DNA from: an uncultured Psychroserpens sp.
GTDB lineage: Bacteria; Bacteroidota; Bacteroidia; Flavobacteriales; Flavobacteriaceae
Length of the DNA stretch: 64,000 bases
Assembly: GCF_947501425.1 (NCBI RefSeq)
Contig: NZ_CANMVN010000004.1
Coordinates: 248,001-312,000, forward strand
Direction of reading: 5' to 3'
Shown here piece by piece: positions 10,022 to 17,285 of this stretch. The notes below the pieces were generated by a model. That model saw only the letters and a list, made by a program, of their open reading frames with translations. It was not told where the DNA came from and searched no databases. Both the position numbers and the translations under genes were made by a program. Position 1 is the stretch's first letter; each line of letters opens with the position of its first letter.

Positions 10022-10573
10022 TTAGGATCTTAACTCTATAGGAGAGTAATACGTTGTTCCGCTTATGTCAATTGGAGCCAATTCAAGTGTGGTTATGAGT
10101 CGTGAGGTTTCTAAACCTGAAAATTCAAACGTACTAGAATCTTTTGGTCCAAAAATATCTACTAAAGTATAAGATATTGAAGACCATGATCCACAATTTA
10201 ATGTTTCTGCTGCTTGTTCAATTCGTGTAAGTTCTTTACCAGCACCTTCAGCTCTTAACCACTTATAAAATGGGCCTGTAGGTAAATTAGGTGTTGACAT
10301 CAATTGAGTGGTTAATACATAAAAGAAATTTGTATCGTTTTGATACTTTGAAATTTGACTAGGAACAGCACTATTGTTAGAAAACTGAAAATTTTCAACG
10401 ACCTTAAGTGAACGTCTATCAAATATAACCATCCAATATTGGTTGCTTTTAGGAGGATATGGAGGCTGCATATGATTAAAAAAAGTCCCTCCCTTGACAT
10501 CTAATACGATTTCACTAACAGTATTTTCAGATCTAATAGAATTGATTGTAAGTGCGACATTTGTCTTTGCCAT
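10022..10573 (-). CDS. Conserved hypothetical protein, possibly ILEI/FAM3-like fold
   Basis: 183 aa, no signal peptide and no membrane segment. I do not recognise it with certainty. The central part (YWMVIFDRRSLKVVENFQF, then a spacer, then YVLTTQ and later EGAGKELTRIEQ with SYTLVDIFGP) resembles the layout of interleukin-like EMT inducer (ILEI) domains, in which a lid strand is followed by a GAG-type loop and a closing strand; this is inference from pattern only. It is co-directional with the glycosyltransferase 8 bases downstream and its product may act with it or be exported by an unknown route. Confidence 0.6.
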   Translation of the reverse strand: MAKTNVALTINSIRSENTVSEIVLDVKGGTFFNHMQPPYPPKSNQYWMVIFDRRSLKVVENFQFSNNSAVPSQISKYQNDTNFFYVLTTQLMSTPNLPTGPFYKWLRAEGAGKELTRIEQAAETLNCGSWSSISYTLVDIFGPKDSSTFEFSGLETSRLITTLELAPIDISGTTYYSPIELRS

Positions 10574-10711
10574 GATGTATGATTTAATTGATTAATAATT
10601 CTATAAAAATGAACTAATACTAGCTGATAATTTAGCGTAGAATTGATGAAAATAAAAAACAGGTATAATTACTTGGTTTTTTAGATTAGAAAGTAGGCAT
10701 TAAAAAGAGTT

Positions 10712-11620
10712 CTAGCTAAAAATCTCAAGAAGTGCAGGCTCTAAATGATGAAATTTAAAGTCAAAACCTTCTGCCTCTATTTTGGCTGAACTAACACGCT
10801 GACTTTCAAAAAGGAGAATATGCATTTCACCTAACACCAATTTCATAGCCAGTTTTGGAATATTTGGTAATATTAATGGCTTGTGCAACACTTTTGCCAC
10901 TGCTTTTGTGACTTCAGCATTTGATACTGGATTAGGAGCTACTGCATTGTAAACTCCATCTAAGTCATTGGCTACAGCAAAAACAAACAATTGAGCCAAA
11001 TCTTCAATATGAATCCATGATTGCCATTGCTCTCCACTACCAAATGCTGCACCTGCACCAAAACGTATAGGTTTTGCTATTTCTGGTAAAGCACCTCCTT
11101 TTTCAGAAAGCACCAAACCTATTCTAATCTTTGCGACTGTAATTCCAAGAGACGAAAATTCATCAACTACAGCTTCCCATTGTTCAACAACCTGACCTAG
11201 AAAAGATGTAGACACTTTCGTTTCATCTTCTTCGTAATAATTAGTATCAGAACTTGGATAGATACCAATAGCGCTGGCAGATACGATTTGCTTTACCGGA
11301 AAATTATTCTTCTTTATGGTAGCATACAATAACTTTGCAGTGTCTACTCTACTGGATATGATTTCTTTCTTGTAACTCTCAGTCCAACGCTTAGATATTG
11401 TTGCTCCAGCAAGATTTATGATGGCACCAACACCTTCAAAACACTTCTCGTCAATTTCGTTTTGTTCTGGATTCCAATAAAAACCTTTATAATTATCAGA
11501 TTGAACCAACTTATTTTTTGACGTGGTTAAATAGTGAACTGCTAAATTATGATCATGACAAGCTTTGACAATTTCCTGACCAATTAATCCTGTAGCACCT
11601 GTAATAAGTATCTTTTGCAT
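10712..11620 (-). CDS. TIGR01777-family epimerase/oxidoreductase (YfcH-like)
   Basis: 302 aa. An extended short-chain dehydrogenase with the N-terminal NAD(P) loop GATGLIGQEIV (residues 7-17), INLAGATISKRWT, and the family C-terminal helix region (PKLAMKLVLGEMHILLFESQRV). The catalytic tyrosine region is replaced by SASAIGIYPSSD, as in this family. Substrate is not known. The gene is a single unit: 54 bases separate it from mnmD upstream, and a TAnnTTTG-like element (11628-11635) lies directly before the ATG. Confidence 0.88.
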   Translation of the reverse strand: MQKILITGATGLIGQEIVKACHDHNLAVHYLTTSKNKLVQSDNYKGFYWNPEQNEIDEKCFEGVGAIINLAGATISKRWTESYKKEIISSRVDTAKLLYATIKKNNFPVKQIVSASAIGIYPSSDTNYYEEDETKVSTSFLGQVVEQWEAVVDEFSSLGITVAKIRIGLVLSEKGGALPEIAKPIRFGAGAAFGSGEQWQSWIHIEDLAQLFVFAVANDLDGVYNAVAPNPVSNAEVTKAVAKVLHKPLILPNIPKLAMKLVLGEMHILLFESQRVSSAKIEAEGFDFKFHHLEPALLEIFS

Positions 11621-11627
11621 AGTATTG

Positions 11628-11635
11628 CAAATTTA
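11628..11635 (-). promoter_or_regulatory. Candidate -7 promoter element (TAAATTTG) for the epimerase gene
   Basis: Reads TAAATTTG on the minus strand, a full match to the Bacteroidota -7 consensus TAnnTTTG. It sits 8 bases before the ATG, so a transcript from it would be almost leaderless. No good -33 TTTG is seen at the usual distance. Confidence 0.35.
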
Positions 11636-11674
11636 CTCAAATACCACTCCAAGCTACGACATTTTAATAAGGGT

Positions 11675-12346
11675 TTAACGTTTGATCGCTCTGATCATAT
11701 GTCGTTTACCCGGAGGACCTTCCAGACGTTGAACTTCGAACCCTAAAGATTGTAATATTCTTCGAACACTACCAATTGCTGCATAGGTTGTAAGTACTCC
11801 ATTTTGTCTTAAAGCCCTATGCATCAGCCTGAAGATATCCTCTGTCCATAATTCTGGTTGTACTCTTGCCCCAAAGGCATCAAAATAGATAATATCATAA
11901 GCATTTTCTTCAGAAATATCTTTAAAAAATTTCTGTTGCTTGGTAAGTTGAAACAGATTAGAAATTTGATGTACTTCTTCCCAAGAAGGTTGATGAAGTT
12001 GTTGAAAATATAAGGAATCAATATTTAATTCAGATGTGTAATTGAGTTGGTTTAATTCTTCCGAAGACACAGGAAAAGCTTCAACTCCAACATAACTCAT
12101 GGGTAACTTCAGCTCTTCTGATTTCAGCAAGGTAAGGAGTGCATTTAAACCTGTCCCGAAACCAATTTCTAATATTGATATAGGGTCATGAGGCTTATTT
12201 TCAGAGATAAAAAAAAGCAAACCATGCTTGATATATACATGACTTGCTTCTTGTATGGCACCATGAACAGAGTGGTATTGCTCGTTCCAATCTTCTATTT
12301 GAATGGTTTTTGAGCCATCTGCCGTGGTAATTATTTTACGTTGCAC
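11675..12346 (-). CDS. mnmD: tRNA mnm5s2U34 methyltransferase MnmD
   Basis: 223 aa. SAM-dependent methyltransferase matching the C1-independent MnmD/MnmC2 (DUF752) family, which performs the last methylation of the wobble uridine in tRNAs. It has the SAM loop EIGFGTGLNALL, then YFDAFGARVQPELWT and the C-terminal GPPGKRHMIRA that is diagnostic of the family. It lacks the FAD oxidase domain of fused MnmC, as is usual in Bacteroidota. The two lipoprotein genes upstream end 6 bases before its start. Confidence 0.9.
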   Translation of the reverse strand: MQRKIITTADGSKTIQIEDWNEQYHSVHGAIQEASHVYIKHGLLFFISENKPHDPISILEIGFGTGLNALLTLLKSEELKLPMSYVGVEAFPVSSEELNQLNYTSELNIDSLYFQQLHQPSWEEVHQISNLFQLTKQQKFFKDISEENAYDIIYFDAFGARVQPELWTEDIFRLMHRALRQNGVLTTYAAIGSVRRILQSLGFEVQRLEGPPGKRHMIRAIKR

Positions 12347-12352
12347 GCTGTT

Positions 12353-12799
12353 TTATTTAATCAATAACTTTTTGATCTTAGGAATTGGTCCTGTACACTC
12401 TGTTTTGTGACATGACAAACACATATTGATCGCGTTATTATATCGATCTTTCACAGATAGTTCAGAATCTGACATGAACACCTGTCTCTGAGCATCAATA
12501 AACTTACCTGAATAATGTTGAAAAGTTTCATTCCGTAACTTGGTCTCAGATAACTCAGCTGAATGAATCTTTAAGAACTCCTCAGGAAATTCGTTAGATA
12601 GTTCATTACCATCTACAATCTCTGCCTTGATTTGCTCATTGTAAGCATACATGCCTTTCATGAGCGAGGACATTTCAGAAGGTTTATAAACCTCATAGGA
12701 TTTAGCACCATCGGTAATGGTAACCTTTTTCTCTGTATGTTCTGAAGTGTTACAACCTAAAAGTACTATAAGCAATAAGCCGCTTAGGTATACTTTCAT
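12353..12799 (-). CDS. Lipoprotein with one CxxCH motif
   Basis: 148 aa. The N-terminus (VYLSGLLLIVLLGC) is a lipoprotein signal with Cys16 as the likely lipid anchor. The C-terminus has CLSCH, a c-type heme attachment motif, followed by another Cys (KTEC). No other cytochrome hallmark is clear, so heme binding is inference. Its ATG overlaps the TAA of the DUF4920 gene by one base (TAATG), which indicates translational coupling and a shared function in the periplasm. Confidence 0.75.
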   Translation of the reverse strand: MKVYLSGLLLIVLLGCNTSEHTEKKVTITDGAKSYEVYKPSEMSSLMKGMYAYNEQIKAEIVDGNELSNEFPEEFLKIHSAELSETKLRNETFQHYSGKFIDAQRQVFMSDSELSVKDRYNNAINMCLSCHKTECTGPIPKIKKLLIK

Positions 12800-13314
12800 T
12801 AGTCCTCTTTTAGAAGCACACCGTCTGCTTCAAATGATAATGTTTTTTTAGGCTCAGTAATTTTAGCAATTTCCTCTGCCGTTGCTCCACCATCTTCTGC
12901 ATAGTGACGTTGTTCATCAACAGGCACTTCGTTAACAAAGGCTTTACCATTGATAATCACCTCTTTTCCTGCAATATCTTTTGGCATAAAAAAACCATAG
13001 TCTTTAAATTTTACCATCACCTGCTCGCCGTTAGCCAAATCAAGTTTCATCCAGCAACCCTTAGCTTGACAAACTTCATCAACCTTAGCGACCATTTTAG
13101 CATTGATAGTATCACCTACAGACATTTTAGTGTAGTTAGCTGCCATTTGTTCAGCAGCAAGAGCGTCAGTAGCTGTGATTTCTTTACCAAATGATGCATA
13201 AGCAATATCTTGAAGCTCTGTTTCAGCTTGTGCAACTTCTTCTGTTTTTTTGGCTTCATCTTTACATGATACTAGTAAAAAAACAACTAATAATATTGAA
13301 AAAATATGTTTCAT
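12799..13314 (-). CDS. DUF4920 lipoprotein
   Basis: 171 aa. Lipoprotein signal ending in LLVSC, then a low-complexity linker rich in Glu and Ala, then the DUF4920 beta-barrel-like domain with VDEVCQAKGCWMKLDL and MVKFKDYGFFMPKDIAGK. The conserved CxxxGCWM motif suggests metal or redox chemistry, but this is not established for the family. It is first in the coupled pair with the CxxCH lipoprotein. Confidence 0.88.
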   Translation of the reverse strand: MKHIFSILLVVFLLVSCKDEAKKTEEVAQAETELQDIAYASFGKEITATDALAAEQMAANYTKMSVGDTINAKMVAKVDEVCQAKGCWMKLDLANGEQVMVKFKDYGFFMPKDIAGKEVIINGKAFVNEVPVDEQRHYAEDGGATAEEIAKITEPKKTLSFEADGVLLKED

Positions 13315-13402
13315 TTTGAATGTGATTTATGTTAAGTTTTAAGTCTACGAAGTTACAAAATTTTTGTGAAAATATTATGTTTTTTTACCCATTAGAAATG
13401 AC

Positions 13403-13410
13403 TAATTTTG
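13403..13410 (+). promoter_or_regulatory. Candidate -7 promoter element (TAATTTTG) for ilvE
   Basis: Perfect match to TAnnTTTG, 21 bases before the ilvE ATG, giving a predicted leader of about 15 bases. The -33 element is weak. Confidence 0.5.
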
Positions 13411-13431
13411 CAAGACTAAATACAACCAAAA

Positions 13432-14505
13432 ATGTCAAACATAAATACCAGTAATTTACTCATTGAAAAAGTAGAATCTTCAAAAATAAAGGGTGTAGAT
13501 TTTAGTAATCTTACCTTCGGAACAACCTTTACAGATCATATGTTTGTATGTGATTATGTTAATGGCGAGTGGCAACAACCAAAGATAGTTCCTTATGGAC
13601 CAATGCCAATGGAGCCATCAGCTCGTGTGTTTCATTATGGACAGGCTGTTTTTGAAGGTATGAAAGCTTACAAAGACGAACATGGAGACGTATTTTTATT
13701 TAGACCTGATGAAAACTTCAGACGAATTAACAAATCTTGTTCGCGACTAGCGATGCCTGAATTTCCTGAAGAGTACTTTTTTGAAGGTTTGACAACACTT
13801 TTAAATCTTGATAAAGAATGGATCCAATCTGGAGTTGGTAATTCTCTATACATAAGACCTTTTGCTATAGCAATAGAGCCTGTAATTTCTGCAGCTCCTT
13901 CAGAAAGCTATCGTTTTATGATTATTTGCTCTCCTGTATCCCCTTATTATAAAGGAAAAGTAAAAGTTGTCATTGCTGAACATTTTAGCAGATCTGCAGA
14001 TGGTGGTGTTGGTTATGCAAAAGCAGCTGGAAATTATGCCGCTCAATTCTATCCAACAAAATTAGCTCAGGAAAAAGGATTTCAACAAATTATCTGGACC
14101 GACTCTAACACACACACATTCTTAGAAGAAGCTGGAACAATGAATGTGTTTTTCAGAATCAATGACACTTTAATTACTGCGCCAACTAGCGACAGAATTC
14201 TGGATGGTGTGACTAGGAAAAGTGTTATTCAACTAGCCAGAGATAATGGTATTACAGTAGAAGTAAGACCTATTAAAGTTCAAGAGATTGTTGATGCTTC
14301 AAATGATGGAACACTCAAAGAAATTTTCGGAGCTGGAACAGCAGCAGTGATTAGTGAAATATCGGCTTTTGAATATAGAGATGAAGTATATGATCTTCAA
14401 GATCTTGGTTCAAATTCGTACGCTGCTAAACTGAAACAAAACATGCTAAACATACAGCATAATTTAGCTGAAGATAAACATAATTGGAGATATCCTGTAA
14501 ACTAA
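13432..14505 (+). CDS. ilvE: Branched-chain amino acid aminotransferase
   Basis: 357 aa, fold-type IV PLP enzyme that transfers amino groups between glutamate and the 2-oxo acids of Leu, Ile and Val. The Schiff-base lysine is probably Lys197 in GGVGYAKAAGNYA; EEAGTMNVFF and FGAGTAAVI match the BCAT class II pattern. Early motifs YGQAVFEGMKAY and FRPDENFRR are also present. Monocistronic: its own promoter lies upstream and a strong terminator begins at its stop codon. Confidence 0.95.
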   Translation: MSNINTSNLLIEKVESSKIKGVDFSNLTFGTTFTDHMFVCDYVNGEWQQPKIVPYGPMPMEPSARVFHYGQAVFEGMKAYKDEHGDVFLFRPDENFRRINKSCSRLAMPEFPEEYFFEGLTTLLNLDKEWIQSGVGNSLYIRPFAIAIEPVISAAPSESYRFMIICSPVSPYYKGKVKVVIAEHFSRSADGGVGYAKAAGNYAAQFYPTKLAQEKGFQQIIWTDSNTHTFLEEAGTMNVFFRINDTLITAPTSDRILDGVTRKSVIQLARDNGITVEVRPIKVQEIVDASNDGTLKEIFGAGTAAVISEISAFEYRDEVYDLQDLGSNSYAAKLKQNMLNIQHNLAEDKHNWRYPVN

Positions 14506-14533
14506 AAAAAAGAGCCTCACGGCTCTTTTTTTT
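14504..14533. terminator. Bidirectional intrinsic terminator after ilvE
   Basis: Stem AGAGCC/GGCTCT (14511-14516 and 14521-14526) with a 4-base loop, flanked by an A-run on the left and a T-run on the right, so it can end both ilvE and the convergent pyrophosphohydrolase gene, whose stop codon lies inside it. Confidence 0.9.
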
Positions 14534-14918
14534 ATGACTCTAAAATCTCTTTTATGTGTGGTTTAAAATAGTTAGGTCCTTTCAAGACCTTACCATCTTC
14601 TCTGTAAATTGGCTCTCCATCTTCACCTAATTTACTCATATTACTGCGTTGTATTTCGTCAAAGACCTCTTCAATTTTGTATTGAAGTCCGTGCTCTATA
14701 ATTGTACCACAAAGAATGTAAAGCATATCACCTAAAGCATCAGCAACTTCTACCAGATCATTATCATTAGCGGCTTCGAGATATTCCTCATTTTCTTCAC
14801 GCATGAGTTTATAGCGTAACATATTTTTTTCAAGACCTAAATCTGCTTTTGGTGTTTCTCTGTGACCTATTTTAAATGCTGTATGAAATGCTTTAACAGC
14901 TTCTATTTTATTTTTCAT
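14532..14918 (-). CDS. MazG-like nucleoside triphosphate pyrophosphohydrolase
   Basis: 128 aa, all-alpha NTP-PPase. The Mg-binding acidic residues are visible in REENEEYLEA and in VEVADALGDMLYILCG, matching the dUTPase/MazG superfamily layout. It probably hydrolyses a (d)NTP to the monophosphate and PPi, perhaps cleaning non-canonical nucleotides. Convergent with ilvE and sharing its terminator. Confidence 0.88.
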   Translation of the reverse strand: MKNKIEAVKAFHTAFKIGHRETPKADLGLEKNMLRYKLMREENEEYLEAANDNDLVEVADALGDMLYILCGTIIEHGLQYKIEEVFDEIQRSNMSKLGEDGEPIYREDGKVLKGPNYFKPHIKEILES

Positions 14919-15044
14919 GGTATTTATTTAATATTAAAAACTTTATGTAGTTATTTTTCGTACCTATAGTATAACTTGATAATAATTTGTTTAAATTAAA
15001 TTAATATTCACATTTTATTTATAGGGTTAGACACAATGTTTAAT

Positions 15045-15052
15045 TATTTTTG
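15045..15052 (+). promoter_or_regulatory. Candidate -7 promoter element (TATTTTTG)
   Basis: Perfect TAnnTTTG match 16 bases before the ATG at 15068. Its last bases supply the TTG at 15050 that could be mistaken for a start, which argues for the ATG start. Confidence 0.5.
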
Positions 15053-15067
15053 TATAAAAATAGAGAT

Positions 15068-15253
15068 ATGTTTACTAACGGTCAATTGATTTTTGGAATT
15101 TTATTCGCCATCGCCTTTGCGATCATCATTTTTATGGCTTACCGAAAAGACCTAAAGCTTCATAGAAAATACTACAAAGGAAGTGTTTGGGTATTAATTG
15201 CCTTTATAGCTTTTCTGGTTATGATTGCCACCATCAAGTACATATTTGTATAA
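15068..15253 (+). CDS. Small membrane protein
   Basis: 61 aa. Two hydrophobic helices (GQLIFGILFAIAFAIIIFMAY and VWVLIAFIAFLVMIATIKYI) separated by a basic loop (RKDLKLHRKYYKGS). No known domain is recognised; the form is typical of small flavobacterial inner-membrane proteins. The ATG at 15068 is chosen because the more upstream TTG lies within the predicted promoter. Function unknown. Confidence 0.75.
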   Translation: MFTNGQLIFGILFAIAFAIIIFMAYRKDLKLHRKYYKGSVWVLIAFIAFLVMIATIKYIFV

Positions 15254-15335
15254 TTGTATTTCTTCGGAAATTTCCTGCGTATTGACAGAAATTTCTCCTT
15301 ACTATCACTTTTTTACGTAACTTATTGACTTAATA

Positions 15336-15351
15336 TACCTGTTATTGGGTA
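15336..15351 (+). promoter_or_regulatory. NarL-like operator dyad before the protease/kinase operon
   Basis: TACCT-GTTATT-GGGTA, an inverted repeat with the 7-2-7 geometry of NarL/FixJ-type sites. Its centre is about 43 bases before the predicted transcription start and 39 bases separate its first base from that of the -7 element, the same offset as at the second copy (19712-19727). Probable target of the response regulator encoded at 19085. Confidence 0.55.
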
Positions 15352-15354
15352 TGT

Positions 15355-15382
15355 TTTGATGTGTTCCTACTTCTCATCTTTG
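15355..15382 (+). promoter_or_regulatory. Candidate promoter of the 15410 operon
   Basis: TTTG (15355-15358), 16 bases, then CATCTTTG (15375-15382), which is one mismatch from TAnnTTTG. The start codon is 28 bases further on. The weak -7 and the adjacent upstream dyad fit a promoter that needs an activator. Confidence 0.45.
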
Positions 15383-15409
15383 TAATATTAACTGACTAAA
15401 CCAACCATT

Positions 15410-15763
15410 ATGAAGAAAACAGTTCCACCATTTGTTATGTTTCTTGTTTCCATAGGCGCATTGGCAATTACCGCAATTACATTAAACAACATTTCACAAA
15501 AAATAGTTGATCCCAGTAATGAGCTCACCAAAGACAATTACGAGTTTGTCTTTTGGTTCTTTAGAGTCATCACAGCTCTGGCAGCAAGTGCTGTGAGTAT
15601 TTCTATACCTGGAATGCTAAAGGTAAGTTACAATAATGATGGTTCATTTATTACCACTCAAAACAACCAACATGCTACTTTGGTAGATAAACAACCAACT
15701 ATTGTTGCTGGTGGTGCTATTGCTGTTTTTGTATTAGTGTATTTGTTTAATCCGATTAACTAG
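15410..15763 (+). CDS. Small membrane protein, first gene of the protease/two-component operon
   Basis: 117 aa with about three hydrophobic segments: residues 7-27 (PFVMFLVSIGALAITAITL), about 50-68, and about 97-113 (AGGAIAVFVLVYLF). I do not recognise a family. The segment between helices 2 and 3 is polar and Asn/Gln-rich. It is followed after 6 bases by the trypsin-like protease gene, so it may anchor or be a substrate of that protease; this is inference from position only. Confidence 0.75.
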   Translation: MKKTVPPFVMFLVSIGALAITAITLNNISQKIVDPSNELTKDNYEFVFWFFRVITALAASAVSISIPGMLKVSYNNDGSFITTQNNQHATLVDKQPTIVAGGAIAVFVLVYLFNPIN

Positions 15764-15769
15764 GTTTGA

Positions 15770-16840
15770 ATGAAAAGAGATTATGCTGAAGATTTATTTA
15801 ATAGTATTGAACCAATAGTTTTTAGTCCTGTTTTTCTTAGGATGCATAAAACTGTTCATATCGCAATAATCAAAGACAGTTACGATAAAGATGAAAACGG
15901 TAAATTTGAATTAGACGATGATTACAAAATTGAAATAGCGTTTGAAAAGCTACCCGTTTTCCAAATTGGACTTCAATCATTTTCTGACAATGTAATTCAG
16001 GAAATTAATAAATCACTTGACACAAAGACTGTAAGTAATGATGAAACAGAGTTTACAGAAAGCACCAGACCAGCACTTCAAAATGATGACTATTATAAAC
16101 ACTATAATCCTTATAAACTAAGAGATAAAAATCCTTCGGGAGGCACCAGTGTAATCAATAATCAATTACACAAAGATTTTAGTGGTAGTTTAGGGTTGGC
16201 GTTTAAACTAAAAAACCATACCGGCTCTTATTTTTTATCAAATTTTCATGTTTTAGCTAGAAGAAAAGAACTAAATGTAAAGCGCTATGAAACAATAATA
16301 CACCCAAGTAAATCTGATACTTATGATAATAACACCTCAGATTTAAATCCAATTGCTACACTCTTTTGGTTTAATTTAGATGAATATGTAGATGCAGCAA
16401 TTGCAAAATCAAATTGTGAAAAATCTATAGGTTCTGGAATTCGATGCTTACCCAATCTAAAAATAGAAGGCGTTGATTCTCCAGAAATAGGTCAAAATGT
16501 GATGAAGTGTGGAAGATCTACAAATTTAACACACGGTGTTATTAGATCTGATCGCTGTACCGTACTAATTAAAGACAAATATAAGCTTGTCTCAAAAACT
16601 GGAAGTAGGATATTCAAAGACCAAATATTAACAAAATGTATGTCTTTAGCAGGAGACTCAGGATCAGTATTGTTGAAATCTGCAAAAAACGGTCATTCTA
16701 CTTCAGCTCTTGGGCTTCTATTTGCGGGTGATTCTGAAAATTATTCTTATCACAATAAACTCAATAATATTTTTTATAGGCTTATCGGAGATTCAGAATA
16801 TTTGATAATGCCAAAATTGGATTTCGACAATTTTTTATAA
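15770..16840 (+). CDS. Cytoplasmic trypsin-like serine protease
   Basis: 356 aa, no signal peptide. The chymotrypsin-fold triad is visible: His160 in FLSNFHVLAR, Asp208 in YVDAAIAK and Ser297 in LAGDSGSVLL; CGRSTNLTHGVI fits the region before the serine. The first 120 residues are an unrecognised N-terminal part. Most bacterial trypsin-like proteases are exported, so an unexported one within a sensor kinase operon suggests a regulated intracellular cleavage or a signalling role; this is inference. The distribution of catalytic motifs makes the fold assignment fairly secure. Confidence 0.82.
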   Translation: MKRDYAEDLFNSIEPIVFSPVFLRMHKTVHIAIIKDSYDKDENGKFELDDDYKIEIAFEKLPVFQIGLQSFSDNVIQEINKSLDTKTVSNDETEFTESTRPALQNDDYYKHYNPYKLRDKNPSGGTSVINNQLHKDFSGSLGLAFKLKNHTGSYFLSNFHVLARRKELNVKRYETIIHPSKSDTYDNNTSDLNPIATLFWFNLDEYVDAAIAKSNCEKSIGSGIRCLPNLKIEGVDSPEIGQNVMKCGRSTNLTHGVIRSDRCTVLIKDKYKLVSKTGSRIFKDQILTKCMSLAGDSGSVLLKSAKNGHSTSALGLLFAGDSENYSYHNKLNNIFYRLIGDSEYLIMPKLDFDNFL

Positions 16841-16857
16841 CTCTTAAATTATTTTTT

Positions 16858-17283
16858 ATGGCAACAATAACAATTAAAACAAAAGATGATCAAACAAATT
16901 ATGAACTCTTTAAATCTGGTTACTGGTTACTGGAGGGGAAATTCACCAAATGGGACAACTCAGAAGTCACACAACTAAAATTGACTCTTACCGATTATGA
17001 TGTTACTCATTTAATAGATTATGTTCATTATTGTAAAGATCAAAACACATTAGAAATTCATGTTTTTAAAGGTGGAGCACAAGTAAGTACATTTACTGCT
17101 GAAAAGAAACACTTAAATGGAATGACTTTGGCTCCTAGTGAAAAGATTACACTCGATTTCATCGACTACATCAAAGATGAAAAACCTAAATTAGAATTGT
17201 GCTTCGTAGATCCTGCGCAAAATGGTGGTCCAGGTAATCAACCTGAGCGAAAAAAAGGTAATATTTTACAAGGAGGTAATTAA
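16858..17283 (+). CDS. Hypothetical beta-rich protein in protease operon
   Basis: 141 aa, soluble, no signal. The sequence alternates short strands (ATITIKTKDD, LKLTLTDYDVT, TLEIHVFKGGAQVSTF) and ends in a Gly/Asn/Lys-rich flexible tail. Not recognised. It lies 17 bases after the protease gene and 2 bases before the sensor kinase gene, so co-expression is likely. Could be a protease partner or substrate. Confidence 0.75.
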   Translation: MATITIKTKDDQTNYELFKSGYWLLEGKFTKWDNSEVTQLKLTLTDYDVTHLIDYVHYCKDQNTLEIHVFKGGAQVSTFTAEKKHLNGMTLAPSEKITLDFIDYIKDEKPKLELCFVDPAQNGGPGNQPERKKGNILQGGN

Positions 17284-17285
17284 AT

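Noticed and set aside
13386-13394. TACCCATTA half-site before ilvE
   Set aside because: Only one arm of the NarL-like dyad is present, so it is not counted as a third site.
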